Source of the DNA: an uncultured Clostridium sp.
GTDB taxonomy: Bacteria > Bacillota > Clostridia > TANB77 > CAG-508
Direction of reading: 5' to 3'
DNA: 64,000 bases
Assembly (NCBI GenBank): GCA_900553695.1
Contig: USEM01000003.1
Location: 7,154 to 71,153, forward strand
The notes below the pieces were generated by a model. That model made no database searches and was not told the origin of the DNA. It saw nothing but the letters and a program-made list of their open reading frames with translations. Positions within the stretch are counted from its first letter, which is position 1. The number at the start of each line of letters is the position of its first letter. Positions 29,820-39,738 of the stretch are shown piece after piece. The translations under genes were made by a program, and so were the position numbers.

Positions 29820-32274
29820 TTATAATAAATCTATAATATTTTCATAAATTCTATCTACTTCTGCTGTGCTTGGAGTATTATTTCCATCTATTTTTATTTG
29901 AGAAATAATTGCTTTAAATTCTTCTGGGCTTTTATTTTTTGCAAAGCTTGCTATTTTCTTTAGGTTTGCATAGTAAGTTGCTGACCCCCATTTTGCTTTT
30001 GCCGCAGCTATTTCTTCTGGTGCTTTTATTCCAAGTTTTGAATATTCTTTTAATTCATCTCCTGTTATTCCCTTTTGCATTGCTTTTCTTATTTCATCTG
30101 CATCTGTTATTCCATTATCTAGGAATTGTTGTGTTGCTGCCTTTACCCCTGCTTCTCCTCCAAATGCATTTAATAAGTTTTCATCTTGTGCTATTTGTTT
30201 ATACCCATCACTCTTATAGAAGGCTTTATCAAATTTTGAGTTGTTATATGCCTCTACACCCATTGCACCTTTTTTATATGTTTCAAATATGTTACTTGCA
30301 CCTTCCTCTATACTTCCTGTTAAATTTCTTCCTGCATGATATCCAATTGCAGAAGTTGCTGCTATTTCCTGTGCTGCTTTACTTGGGTCTGTTAATAACT
30401 CTCCATCTGCAATATTGGCTGCAACTGCAACTGTTCCTGCAGCTAAACCTACTGTTGCACCACCCATTGTTCTTGTAAACTTCTTTCCATAGCTCTTCAA
30501 ATTATCTGCCCCGCCTATGTATTTTTTTCTTAATGCATTTAGTCCAGCTCCAACTCCACCTGTTGTTCCGGTTATTTCCACTTGCTGGAGTTGCATTATT
30601 ACTTACTGCATTTGCTGCCATTGCTGGTGCTGTTCCAGTTGAGCCTCCTGCTGTGCTTCCGTTTTCTGCCCCAGCTCCTGTGCCTGTTCCATTTCCACCA
30701 TTTGTGCCTGAGTTTCCGCTTGAACTTCTTGTTGCAGTTCTTACCCCTTTTGGTGCATCTGAGCCGCTTCCATCTTTGCCTTCCTTTGGTGGTTTTGCTT
30801 TCATTTTATTTAGCATACTCATTACCATCGCTCCACCTGCTGCAGCTCCTAATGTTCCTACTGGTGTTGCAGATTTCATTCCAAACATTTCTTTTATTAA
30901 TTTTTCTGCTGGTACTAAGAAGCCTAATGCTACAACTGAATAGATTATATTATTTGTTGCAAAATCTCCTACGTTAGAAATTAGCAATGTATATAACAGA
31001 AAATGTACAGGTTGTATTAGACAATTAAATATATATTCTCTTACCCAAAAACTAAATGCTTGTGCTTTATTATCTTTTATTTTATCTAAAGGATATGTAA
31101 GTGCTATCATTGGTGCTATCATGGTTAAAAATGCCATATATATTACCCTTTTTAAGTACTGTACGGTAAATACACCTGTTAATATTACTAGTGCTAAATA
31201 CATAATTGTATAACTTGCTGTGTTTAAAGCACTTGCATCTTCATAGCTATCTCCTACACCCTCTCTAACAGCATTCATTAATTTATCGGTTTTATATTCT
31301 GCTGTTGAACCTTCTACTCCTCCACTTGTACTTTCTTTTACTACGTTATTGTTAATAATATTGTTTAAACTTCCTGTCATTTCAAGCATAAATGCCATTA
31401 TATAGTGTAATGTAAATAGTATACATATTGCAACTACCCAATCTTTAAGCATATTTTTATATTTTGCTTTATCATTTGCTGATGCGCTGCTTAGTATTAT
31501 TCTAATGCCTATATATAAAAGTACTGATAACAAACCAACTAATGCTATTGTTCTTAGTGCTATGTACCATTTTGAGATGTTTGCTTGCATTACTTTAGCT
31601 GGTGAAGTAATAGTGCCACCTGGTTCAGAAACTTCCCATGATCTAATCATATAAACAATAAACTTTCTTTGTTGTGAATCCACATCTGCATCATCGTCAA
31701 ATAGCGTTATCTTCCCAACATTATAATGATCACCATCACTTTTATTCCAAGAATATACATGTTGTGGATTCACTGTTTGATATTTTGTATCCGTTTCTTT
31801 TTGGTCTGTTGAAGTGCTGTCGTAATATCCATTTTCCTTTAATAATTCTTCTATTTTTGCATCTGCTTTGGCTTCTGCCGCTGCAGTATCATAATCATCA
31901 CGAAAAGTTTCATCATATAAAGTTTCTTGCTCTCGGCTAGTTTCGCCACCTTCTCTAACTAAATAACCTTCATTAGGTTTTATAAAATTAACATCTAAAG
32001 CAATTATAGAATTTGAAAAGATTAACCCTGGCGAATATTTTATATCGTATTCATCTCCATCTTTTATTTCATTTGTACCTATCATCATTTTCTGCATTAA
32101 TTTTATACCCACATCACCAACATATGCAATTAAGTAGAATATGCCAGAAACAAGCTTTTCTCCTGCTGATTTAGCGCATACATAGTTAGGCATAACAAAA
32201 TTACTTATCATTACAATTGTTATAAGCACAATCATTACTTTTTTAGTTATTGTATTTTTCAATAAAACTCTCAT
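29820..32274 (-). CDS. VirB6/TrbL-like polytopic membrane protein B, read with +1 shift at CGG
   Basis: About 817 residues, clear paralogue of protein A. Same signal-like start (NYVCAKSAGEKLVSG), a shorter and different extracellular domain, nearly identical membrane core, Gly/Thr-rich linker and C-terminal domain. The CGG at codon 569 lies at the equivalent place, in the shared nucleotide context AAGTGGA.ATA.CCGGAACAA. Skipping C reads GNN-G-TTGGVGAG and opens the C-terminal 249 residues. The two paralogues flank the PrgI/VirB4 genes, so two channel variants may be built. Confidence 0.85.
30568..30570 (-). other. CGG +1 frameshift site 10 (VirB6-like B)
   Basis: Context AAC CGG AAC AAC. Equivalent to site 8 in the paralogue, with several neighbouring base differences but the CGG kept. 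Confidence 0.92.
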
Positions 32275-32396
32275 GAAAGGTTTTCCTCCATAATTTTAAT
32301 ATGTTCTTATTAATTGTACCATATTTTTTTGTAAAATAAAAGTTTTTAGAAAAAAATCTATTACTTTTTGACATTTTTTGTAGTTTTTAGGCAAAA

Positions 32397-32426
32397 CAAA
32401 AAACTGGCCTTCAAGACCAGTTTTGA
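32397..32426 (-). terminator. Terminator after the third pilin gene
   Basis: AAAACTGGTC...GGCCAGTTTT hairpin followed by TTTGTTTT on the minus strand. It may set a higher level of the pilin transcript than of the downstream genes. Confidence 0.8.
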
Positions 32427-32438
32427 TTACTATGTTAA

Positions 32439-32783
32439 TTAAGTTGTTGTAAATGTATTAACTAGTAAGTTTGCTATTGTTGTTGCACCCATTACTACTA
32501 CTATACCTACAATTAAAGGTATCATAGATTTTTTGTATTCTGCTTTTTCTTCTAAGCTTCCCATCATGTATTTAATACCAAGAACTGCAATAATTAAAAC
32601 ACCACCAATTAATGCTATCCATTGTAAAAATCCTAAGATTTTACCTGCTAAATTCAATATGCCTGAAGTTTCTGTTGGAGCTACTGGTGTTACAGTTACA
32701 CTTGTTGCAAATACAGGTGTTGCAACCATTATAATCATTAAGGCTATCATTAATGTTGATACTATTTTCATAGATTTTTTCAT
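32439..32783 (-). CDS. VirB2/TrbC-like pilin 3
   Basis: 114 residues: signal peptide ending ATPVFA, then two membrane helices (FLQWIALIGGVLIIAVLGIKYM and MIPLIVGIVVVMGATTIANL) separated by the short GSLEEKAEYKKS loop, the plan of VirB2/TrbC pilins. GAAAGGGG precedes the ATG. Confidence 0.82.
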   Translation of the reverse strand: MKKSMKIVSTLMIALMIIMVATPVFATSVTVTPVAPTETSGILNLAGKILGFLQWIALIGGVLIIAVLGIKYMMGSLEEKAEYKKSMIPLIVGIVVVMGATTIANLLVNTFTTT

Positions 32784-32861
32784 ATTCGGTTCCCCTTTCT
32801 TAAATATTTTTTTATTTTGACCTTTCTTAAACTAATTTAAGAAAATGTTAAAAACTATATT

Positions 32862-33290
32862 TTATACTGTACGTACTATTTTTGTTTTTTCTACTCTTGC
32901 ATTTTCAAAGCTATTTCCTATTGACATTACTATTTTCCAAATTCCAAATGCTGAGAATATTATAAATACACCTATAACATATGGAACCAATGTTTCTTTA
33001 ATTTTTGCTTTTTCATCTACACTACCTATAATAAATTGAATACCAATTATCATTCCTATTACAAATGCTAGTACTACTGCTATAGTGAATAAAACATTAT
33101 AGATATATGAAGATGTGTTTTTTAAAGCTTTTTCATCTATTGGATTGTCTTGTCCCTCACCTTTACTAATAAAATCCTGTCCGCTAGACACAATATCATC
33201 AACCGCATATGTTTTATTGGGTAAGAATGCACATAATATTAACGTTATTAATATTGTAATAAATAAATTTTTTACAAGTTTATTTTTCAT
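32862..33290 (-). CDS. VirB2/TrbC-like pilin 2
   Basis: 142 residues: signal peptide (ending NKTYAV), a short acidic extracellular stretch, two membrane helices (VLFTIAVVLAFVIGMIIGIQ and YVIGVFIIFSAFGIWKIV) with a GSVDEKAKIKET loop. Same plan as the neighbouring pilin-like genes. GAGGTGATA precedes the ATG. Confidence 0.8.
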   Translation of the reverse strand: MKNKLVKNLFITILITLILCAFLPNKTYAVDDIVSSGQDFISKGEGQDNPIDEKALKNTSSYIYNVLFTIAVVLAFVIGMIIGIQFIIGSVDEKAKIKETLVPYVIGVFIIFSAFGIWKIVMSIGNSFENARVEKTKIVRTV

Positions 33291-33320
33291 ATTATCACCT
33301 CACATATCATGTCCATTCTT

Positions 33321-33746
33321 TCATTTAACTTCAAGAGTTTGTTGCGTTCCACCGCCTCCACCACCAACGGGTGTTGTAGAATTAGATGCTACATTTTGTA
33401 TTATTCCTATAAATACTGAAATTGCCATTAATAAGCAACAGCCTAATACATATGGTAATATTTTTTTCTTGTATTCAGCTTTTCCTTCCACGCTGCTTAA
33501 CATATAACTTATTCCTATTATTGCTAAAACAATTACTGAAACGATTATTCCAATATATTGAATCCATCCTAAAACCATACTAGCTTTTTGTACAAAGGTT
33601 CCACCTGATTCAAATTTAGGATTTGGATCATAATAGCTTGGGTCTTGAGCCGGATCTACATCTGCAAATGCAGTGGTTGTTAACATAGCTACTATGAAAA
33701 TTATAAGTGCTATTGAAACTATTAACTTCACATTTATTTTTTTCAT
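33321..33746 (-). CDS. VirB2/TrbC-like pilin 1
   Basis: 141 residues: signal peptide (LIVSIALIIFIVAMLTTTAF), two membrane helices (IGIIVSVIVLAIIGISYML and ILPYVLGCCLLMAISVFIGI) with a SVEGKAEYKKK loop, and a Gly-rich tail. First gene of the operon. The ATG at 33746 follows GGAGGTG; an upstream TTG would place the ribosome site inside the gene. Confidence 0.8.
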   Translation of the reverse strand: MKKINVKLIVSIALIIFIVAMLTTTAFADVDPAQDPSYYDPNPKFESGGTFVQKASMVLGWIQYIGIIVSVIVLAIIGISYMLSSVEGKAEYKKKILPYVLGCCLLMAISVFIGIIQNVASNSTTPVGGGGGGTQQTLEVK

Positions 33747-33944
33747 TTTCTTTAGCACCTCCAATCTTTCTCTCTTTACTATTATAGCATTTTTTTACAG
33801 TTCTTGCAACTTTTTATGTTGATTTTGTTGAATTTATCCTTGATTTTAATTATATTTTAATGTTTTTGTCATATTTTGTCAAGTATTTATTTAAAATTTA
33901 TTATTGCATTTACAATAAAAAACCTTAAAACACTAGTTTTACGG

Positions 33945-34146
33945 TTTTTTATTTTGGAGCAGGTAGTGGGACCACTCGCACTCGCGTCGGAAAAGATGTC
34001 CAGTGGACATCTTTTGCCTGCGTTTTGGCAGGCTCCAGTCCTGCTCAAAACTTGGCAACCTCCTTTTCGATTCCCACTGTTTAAATTTAAATCAAAAAAA
34101 ATCATAGCAAATGCTATGATTTTTTATTTTGGAGCAGGTAGTGGGA
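33945..34146. repeat. 27-bp direct repeat around a structured element beside tRNA-Gly
   Basis: The 27 bp at 33945-33971 and 34120-34146 are identical; they comprise the last 17 nt of the tRNA-Gly gene with its CCA plus the T-rich tail. Between them (about 33972-34078) lies a foldable segment with an 11-bp hairpin (33990-34014), a 6-bp GCCTGC/GCAGGC hairpin, and at its far end a 13-nt inverted copy of the tRNA T-arm region. It looks like an integration footprint or tRNA-derived structured element. The translation across it is not a credible gene. Besides this the 33765-34129 interval holds only the two tRNA-side terminators. Confidence 0.6.
34093..34126 (-). terminator. Terminator of tRNA-Gly
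   Basis: ATCATAGCATTTGCTATGATTTTTTT hairpin immediately after the tRNA on the minus strand (arms about 34100-34108 and 34111-34120). Confidence 0.8.
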
Positions 34147-34203
34147 ATCGAACCCACGTATCCAGCTTGGAAGGCTGGGGTTCTACCATTGAACTACACC
34201 TGC
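34130..34203 (-). tRNA. tRNA-Gly (anticodon UCC)
   Basis: Full cloverleaf with encoded CCA: acceptor GCAGGTG/TACCTGC, D-arm GTTC/GAAC, anticodon stem CCAGC/GCTGG with the 7-nt loop CTTCCAA (anticodon TCC), T-arm GTGGG-TTCGATT-CCCAC. It reads GGA and GGG. Residue 37 is A, so this tRNA does not look like a four-base (UCCG) reader of CGGA. It is nevertheless of interest because the CGG sites yield Gly. Confidence 0.95.
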
Positions 34204-34290
34204 ATCTCCCGCTCACAGTTTTTAATTATAAACTATTTTCTTTTAATTGTCAATACTTTTTTGAAATTTTTTTAACTTTTTTCTTTGTTT

Positions 34291-34330
34291 GGCGTAAGCC
34301 CCCTTATTCAAGGGGCTTTCAAAATACGCC
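34291..34330 (-). terminator. Nested hairpin after ppdK
   Basis: Outer GGCGTA/TACGCC and inner AGCCCC/GGGGCT pairings; little T-run, so termination is probable rather than certain. Confidence 0.55.
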
Positions 34331-34357
34331 TAACAGTAAATTTATAAATTTTATAAA

Positions 34358-36997
34358 CTATGCTCTTGGGTTTTTAATTGCTGCTTGTGCTGCTGCTAAT
34401 CTTGCAATTGGGACTCTGAATGGTGAGCATGATACATAAGTTAATCCTATGTTATGACAGAATTCAACACTTGATGGTTCTCCACCATGTTCTCCACATA
34501 TTCCAAGTTTGATATTTGGTCTTGTTGCTCTTCCTTTTTCTACACCCATTTTAACAAGTTGTCCTACTCCTTTTTGATCTATTTTTGCAAATGGATCTTG
34601 CTCATATATTTTTGCTTTGTAGTAGGCATCTAAGAATTTTCCTGCATCATCACGGCTAAATCCAAATGTCATTTGTGTTAAGTCATTTGTTCCAAATGAG
34701 AAGAATTCAGCTTCTTCTGCTATTTCGTTTGCTAATAATGCAGCTCTTGGGATTTCAATCATAGTACCAATATGATATTCCATGTTTGATCCTTTTTCTT
34801 TCTTAACTTGTTCTGCTGTTTCTACAACTATATCTTTTACGAATTTTAATTCTTTCTTTTCTCCAACTAATGGAATCATTATTTCTGGAACGATATCGTA
34901 TCCGTCTTCTTCATGAACTTCAATTGCAGCTTCAATTAAAGCTCTTGTTTGCATTCTAGCTATTTCTGGATATGTTACTGCTAAACGGCATCCTCTATGA
35001 CCCATCATTGGGTTGAATTCGTGTAGTTCTGAACATTTTGCTTTTAAATGTTCTACTGTAACTCCCATATCTTTAGCTAATGCTATTATATCTTCTTCCT
35101 CTGTAGGTAAGAATTCGTGTAGAGGTGGATCTAAGTAACGTACTGTCATTGGTAGACCTTTTAATTCTTTGTACATTGCTTTGAAGTCACCTTTTTGGAA
35201 TGGTATTAATTCGTTTAGTGCTGCTTCACGAGCTTCTACTGTTTCTGAAAGAATCATTTTTCTAATTTTTGGTATTCTTTCTTCATCAAAGAACATATGC
35301 TCTGTACGGCAAAGTCCTATACCTTCAGCTCCTAGGTGAACTGCATTTCTTGTATCCCTTGGGTTATCAGCATTTGTTCTAACTCCTAGTTGTCTGTATT
35401 TATCTGCCCAAGCCATTATTCTACCAAAGTTTCCACTAACTGATGCTTCAACAGTTTTAATGTCTCCCTTGTAGATTTTTCCTGTTGTTCCATCTAGAGA
35501 AATGTAATCTCCTTCATGGAATGTGTATCCACCAAGTTTGAATTCCTTAGCTTCTTCATTTATTTGGATATCTCCACAACCTGATACACAGCATGTTCCC
35601 ATACCACGTGCAACAACGGCTGCGTGTGATGTCATACCGCCACGTACTGTTAAGATACCTTGTGATGCTACCATACCTTCGATATCTTCTGGTGTTGTTT
35701 CTAGTCTTACTAGAACTACTCTCTCACCTTTTCCACCTTTTCCTTGTTCTTTAGCTTCTTCTGCTGTAAATACTACTTTACCTGCAGCTGCTCCTGGTGA
35801 TGCTGGAAGAGCTTCTCCTATAACTTCTCCTGCTTTTAGGCTATCCTTATCAAATGTTGGGTGTAATAATTGGTCTAAAGATTTAGCTTCTATTCTTAAA
35901 ACTGCCTCTTTTTCATCAATCATTCCTTCATCAACTAAATCGCAAGCGATTTTGATAGCTGCTGGAGCTGTTCTTTTTCCATTTCTTGTTTGTAAGAAAT
36001 ATAATTTTCCTTCTTGAATTGTGAATTCCATATCTTGCATATCTCTGTAGTGATTTTCTAGTTTTGTTGCAAGTTCCATGAATTCTTTATAGCATTCTGG
36101 TAAATCTTCTGCAAGTTTTGTGATTGGTTGTGGTGTTCTAACACCTGCAACAACGTCTTCACCTTGTGCATTAATTAAGTATTCACCATAAATTCCTTTT
36201 TCACCTGTTGATGGGTTTCTTGTAAATGCAACACCTGTTCCAGATGTTTCTCCCATGTTACCGAAAACCATAGCTTGTACGTTTACAGCTGTTCCCCAGT
36301 CTCCTGGTATATCATTCATTCTTCTGTAAACAATAGCTCTTGGGTTATCCCAGCTTCTAAATACAGCTTTAACTGCTCCCATTAATTGGTCAACTGGATC
36401 TTGTGGGAATTCTTCGCCATTCATAGCGTTTTTGTAAACTTCTTTGAATCTTTTTACTAATTCTTTTAAGTCTTCTGTTGTTAATTCTGTATCAAAGTGT
36501 ACTCCTTTTGCTGCTTTTACTTCATCTATAATTTTTTCAAAGAATGACTTTGGAACTTCCATAACAACATCTGAATACATTTGAATAAATCTTCTATATG
36601 AATCATATGCAAATCTTGGATTTCCTGTTTTTGCAGCGAAACCTTCAACTGCAACATCGTTTAATCCTAAGTTTAATATTGTATCCATCATACCAGGCAT
36701 TGATGCTCTTGCACCACTTCTTACTGATACTAATAATGGATCATTGTTATCTCCAAATTTCTTTCCTTGGATTTCTTCTAGTTTCTTTAATGCGGCAAAG
36801 ATTTGTTCTTGAATTTCTTCATTTATTCTTTTACCATCATTGTAGTATTCTGTACATGCTTCTGTTGTAACTGTAAATCCTTGTGGAATTGGTAAACCTA
36901 AATTTGTCATTTCTGCTAGGTTTGCACCTTTACCACCTAATAATTCACGCATATTTGCATTTCCTTCTTTAAATAAGTATACATACTTTTTGCTCAT
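34358..36997 (-). CDS. ppdK: Pyruvate, phosphate dikinase
   Basis: 879 residues, standard length. Interconverts pyruvate + ATP + Pi and phosphoenolpyruvate + AMP + PPi. N-terminal ATP-grasp domain (GGKGANLAEMTNLGLPIPQG), swivelling phosphohistidine domain with GGMTSHAAVVARGMG, and C-terminal PEP domain (SFGTNDLTQMTFGFSRDD, GICGEHGG). In anaerobes it often serves glycolysis and PPi-linked energy saving. AAAGGAAGG precedes the ATG. No in-frame CGG in nearly 880 codons. Confidence 0.98.
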   Translation of the reverse strand: MSKKYVYLFKEGNANMRELLGGKGANLAEMTNLGLPIPQGFTVTTEACTEYYNDGKRINEEIQEQIFAALKKLEEIQGKKFGDNNDPLLVSVRSGARASMPGMMDTILNLGLNDVAVEGFAAKTGNPRFAYDSYRRFIQMYSDVVMEVPKSFFEKIIDEVKAAKGVHFDTELTTEDLKELVKRFKEVYKNAMNGEEFPQDPVDQLMGAVKAVFRSWDNPRAIVYRRMNDIPGDWGTAVNVQAMVFGNMGETSGTGVAFTRNPSTGEKGIYGEYLINAQGEDVVAGVRTPQPITKLAEDLPECYKEFMELATKLENHYRDMQDMEFTIQEGKLYFLQTRNGKRTAPAAIKIACDLVDEGMIDEKEAVLRIEAKSLDQLLHPTFDKDSLKAGEVIGEALPASPGAAAGKVVFTAEEAKEQGKGGKGERVVLVRLETTPEDIEGMVASQGILTVRGGMTSHAAVVARGMGTCCVSGCGDIQINEEAKEFKLGGYTFHEGDYISLDGTTGKIYKGDIKTVEASVSGNFGRIMAWADKYRQLGVRTNADNPRDTRNAVHLGAEGIGLCRTEHMFFDEERIPKIRKMILSETVEAREAALNELIPFQKGDFKAMYKELKGLPMTVRYLDPPLHEFLPTEEEDIIALAKDMGVTVEHLKAKCSELHEFNPMMGHRGCRLAVTYPEIARMQTRALIEAAIEVHEEDGYDIVPEIMIPLVGEKKELKFVKDIVVETAEQVKKEKGSNMEYHIGTMIEIPRAALLANEIAEEAEFFSFGTNDLTQMTFGFSRDDAGKFLDAYYKAKIYEQDPFAKIDQKGVGQLVKMGVEKGRATRPNIKLGICGEHGGEPSSVEFCHNIGLTYVSCSPFRVPIARLAAAQAAIKNPRA

Positions 36998-37045
36998 AAA
37001 TTATTCCTTCCTTTCTTCTTTATAAATTTACCGATATATTATATC

Positions 37046-38899
37046 TCACATTTCCGTAAATGTAAAGAGCTTTCCAGAAATTTTTTCGGCACTTAAACCA
37101 TACTTATCTTCAAGTTCTTTTACCATTCCATGCTCTACAAAAGTATCGTCATATCCAAAGTTTTTAATTTTAACATCTTGAATATCACTTTTATTTACCG
37201 CTTCCACTACGGCAGAACCAAGTCCGCCCTTTAGCAAGTTATCTTCTATGGTAATGCAATAACCAGTTTTTCTTATAGAATTTAAAATTGTTTCTTCATC
37301 TAATGGTTTTAAGAAACGAGCATTAATTATCTCAACACTCTTTTCAGGAAGCAAGCTTGCAACTTCTTCTGCTCGCCCTACCATATTGCCTATTGCTATA
37401 ATACTTAAATCTGTTCCTTCTTGCACAATTTCGGCTTTTCCAAGTTCAATATCCTCTGTGCTTTCAAAAGAGAAATTCTCTCCCCCCCTTGGATATCTTA
37501 TAAATACCGGTTTGTCTAAGTTTACCCCAAATTCTAGCATTTTATCTAATTCTTCGAAATTTTTAGGAGCCATTATAACTATATTTGGTATTGAAGATAG
37601 GAAAGATAAATCGAATATTCCTTGATGTGTTTCTCCATCATTTCCTACAATTCCTGCTCTATCTATGCATACAGTTACTGGTATTCCAGATAGTGCTATA
37701 TCGTGTATGATTTGGTCATAGCCCCTTTGTAAAAATGATGAATATATTGGCAATACTGGTTTTAACCCTGCTCTTGCCATTCCTGCAATTAACCCAAGTG
37801 CATGTTGTTCAGCAATTCCTACATCAAAAAATCTATCTGGGAATTTTTCAGCAAATTCTTTTAAACCTGTACCATCCCTCATTGCAGCTGTTACAGCAAC
37901 TATCCTTTTGTCTTCAGAGGCCATTTTTACAAGTTTTTCTCCAAATACTTTTGAATAATTCTTAGATTTTTTTACTTCTCCCGTTTCCTTGTCGTATGCA
38001 GAAATTCCATGGAATTTATCTGGGTTTTCCTCAGCTAGTTTATACCCTTTTCCTTTTTTAGTTACAACATGAATAAGTACTGGGCCATTTATTTTCTTAC
38101 TTCTTTCTAAAATGTCTTCTAGTTTTTTAATATCATGGCCATCTACTGGGCCTAAGTATGTAAAGCCAATATCTTCAAAATACATGTTACGAAATACTGC
38201 TCTTTTAATTATTTGCTTTGTGTAATGTGCAAAACTAATTATTGGTTTTCCTATATAAGGAATTTTATTTACAATTGCTTTTATCTTTCTGTTTGACCTT
38301 GTGTAACCTGTTTTTGTTCTCATTTTACTTAAATATAATGGTATGCCACCAACATTTTTTGATATGCTCATTTCGTTATCGTTTAAAATTACTTTAACAT
38401 TTGTTTTACTACTACCTGCGTCATTTAAGGCTTCTAAGGCCATTCCCCCTGTTAAAGAACCATCTCCAATTACTGCAACAACTTCATAGTTTTCATTTAA
38501 GATATCTCTTGCTCTTGCCATTCCTGTTGCTATAGATATTGATGTGCTACTATGCCCGGTATTAAAATTATCATACTCAGATTCACAAATCTTTGGAAAG
38601 CCAGATATTCCACCTAATTTTCTTATATTTTGAAATTCTTCTCTTCTTCCTGTTAAAATCTTATGTACATAGCATTGATGACCAACGTCCCATACTATTT
38701 TATCATTTGGTGTATCAAATATAGAATGCAAAGCAATTGTTAGTTCAACCACACCTAAATTTGATGCAACATGCCCACCATTTTTTGAAGTTACGTCTAT
38801 TATTAAATCTCTAATCTCTTGGCTTAGAGTTTCTTTTTCTTCTAATGTTAATTTTTTTAAGTCTTTTGGTGAATTAATTTGTTCTAATAAATTAGTCAT
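37046..38899 (-). CDS. dxs: 1-deoxy-D-xylulose-5-phosphate synthase
   Basis: 617 residues. First enzyme of the non-mevalonate isoprenoid pathway (pyruvate + glyceraldehyde 3-phosphate). Thiamine-diphosphate motif GDGSLTGGMALEALNDAG, catalytic-region DVGIAEQHALGLIAGMA, and C-terminal transketolase domain. Located upstream of ppdK on the same strand; a shared transcript is possible. Confidence 0.97.
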   Translation of the reverse strand: MTNLLEQINSPKDLKKLTLEEKETLSQEIRDLIIDVTSKNGGHVASNLGVVELTIALHSIFDTPNDKIVWDVGHQCYVHKILTGRREEFQNIRKLGGISGFPKICESEYDNFNTGHSSTSISIATGMARARDILNENYEVVAVIGDGSLTGGMALEALNDAGSSKTNVKVILNDNEMSISKNVGGIPLYLSKMRTKTGYTRSNRKIKAIVNKIPYIGKPIISFAHYTKQIIKRAVFRNMYFEDIGFTYLGPVDGHDIKKLEDILERSKKINGPVLIHVVTKKGKGYKLAEENPDKFHGISAYDKETGEVKKSKNYSKVFGEKLVKMASEDKRIVAVTAAMRDGTGLKEFAEKFPDRFFDVGIAEQHALGLIAGMARAGLKPVLPIYSSFLQRGYDQIIHDIALSGIPVTVCIDRAGIVGNDGETHQGIFDLSFLSSIPNIVIMAPKNFEELDKMLEFGVNLDKPVFIRYPRGGENFSFESTEDIELGKAEIVQEGTDLSIIAIGNMVGRAEEVASLLPEKSVEIINARFLKPLDEETILNSIRKTGYCITIEDNLLKGGLGSAVVEAVNKSDIQDVKIKNFGYDDTFVEHGMVKELEDKYGLSAEKISGKLFTFTEM

Positions 38900-39005
38900 A
38901 TTTTTCCCTCACTTTCCATATATTGTATATGCATTTTTGTAAAATGTCAACATTGACTTTTAGCAGTTTTTTTGATATTATATGTCCTTAGAAAGAAGGA
39001 TAATT

Positions 39006-39722
39006 ATGGACATTTATACAGAAAATTTTAAAGTTACTTTGCCAGATGTTGGTGAAAACAACTCAATTACAAATAAAGGTTTTTTAAGAATATTTCAAGA
39101 AATTGGTTGCATTCATTCTAGTTTATTTGGTCGTGGGTTAAATGATGCTAAAAAAACTGGTTTATTTTGGGTTATATTAAATTGGAAATTAGAGGTCTTT
39201 TCAAGACCTAAATGGAATGAAACTTTAAAAGTTTCAACATGGTGTACAAAGCACACACATATTTACATTTATAGAGATTTTAAAGTTTATGATAGTTCAA
39301 ATAACGTAGTTGCTGTTGCAACATCTAGATGGATTTTATTTGATTTTAATAAAAAGCAAGTATTTAAAATTACTGAAGATTTTAAAGATAATTATTGTCA
39401 TTGTGTAGATGACAATGTGTTTTCTTCAAAAATGTGTGAGAAATTGCAAGAGCCTGGAAACAGTAAAGTAGCAGGTAAATATACTATTCAAAAAAGAGAT
39501 ATAGATTCAAATCATCATGTAAACAACCTAAACTACTTAGATTTTGCATATGAATTATTGCCTAAAAATGCAGAATTTAAGAACGTTGAAGTAATGTATA
39601 AAAATGAAGCTAGACTTGGAGATACAATGAAACTTTATTATGGAGAAAAAGATGATGCAATTTTTATTACTATGAAAAATAGTATAGATGATAAATTGCA
39701 TTGTATTGTTAAATTATATTGA
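39006..39722 (+). CDS. Acyl-ACP thioesterase
   Basis: 238 residues with the double hot-dog pattern of bacterial acyl-ACP thioesterases: FRIFQE-like N-terminal strand, GLFWVILNWKLEV, FKVYDSSNNVVAVATSRW, and in the second half RDIDSNHHVNNLNYLDFAYE (the N-H-N region). It releases fatty acids from acyl carrier protein. The ATG at 39006 has AGAAGGA upstream; an earlier in-frame ATG at 38982 lacks one. Confidence 0.9.
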   Translation: MDIYTENFKVTLPDVGENNSITNKGFLRIFQEIGCIHSSLFGRGLNDAKKTGLFWVILNWKLEVFSRPKWNETLKVSTWCTKHTHIYIYRDFKVYDSSNNVVAVATSRWILFDFNKKQVFKITEDFKDNYCHCVDDNVFSSKMCEKLQEPGNSKVAGKYTIQKRDIDSNHHVNNLNYLDFAYELLPKNAEFKNVEVMYKNEARLGDTMKLYYGEKDDAIFITMKNSIDDKLHCIVKLY

Positions 39723-39738
39723 TATCAGCTAAATTTAG

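Noticed and set aside
18963..33764. An integrative conjugative element with boundaries
   Set aside because: No integrase, relaxase or flanking att repeats enclosing the operon were seen; the direct repeat at the tRNA encloses only about 180 bp.
34130..34203. tRNA-Gly(UCC) as the quadruplet decoder of CGGA
   Set aside because: Its anticodon loop has seven residues and A at position 37, so it lacks the G needed to pair with the C of CGGA. It could still act by out-of-frame entry, but the gene itself looks normal.
33876..34439. Plus-strand 187-codon reading frame over the tRNA region
   Set aside because: It is antisense to tRNA-Gly and the hairpin element and has no ribosome site; the repetitive translation is a typical artefact.
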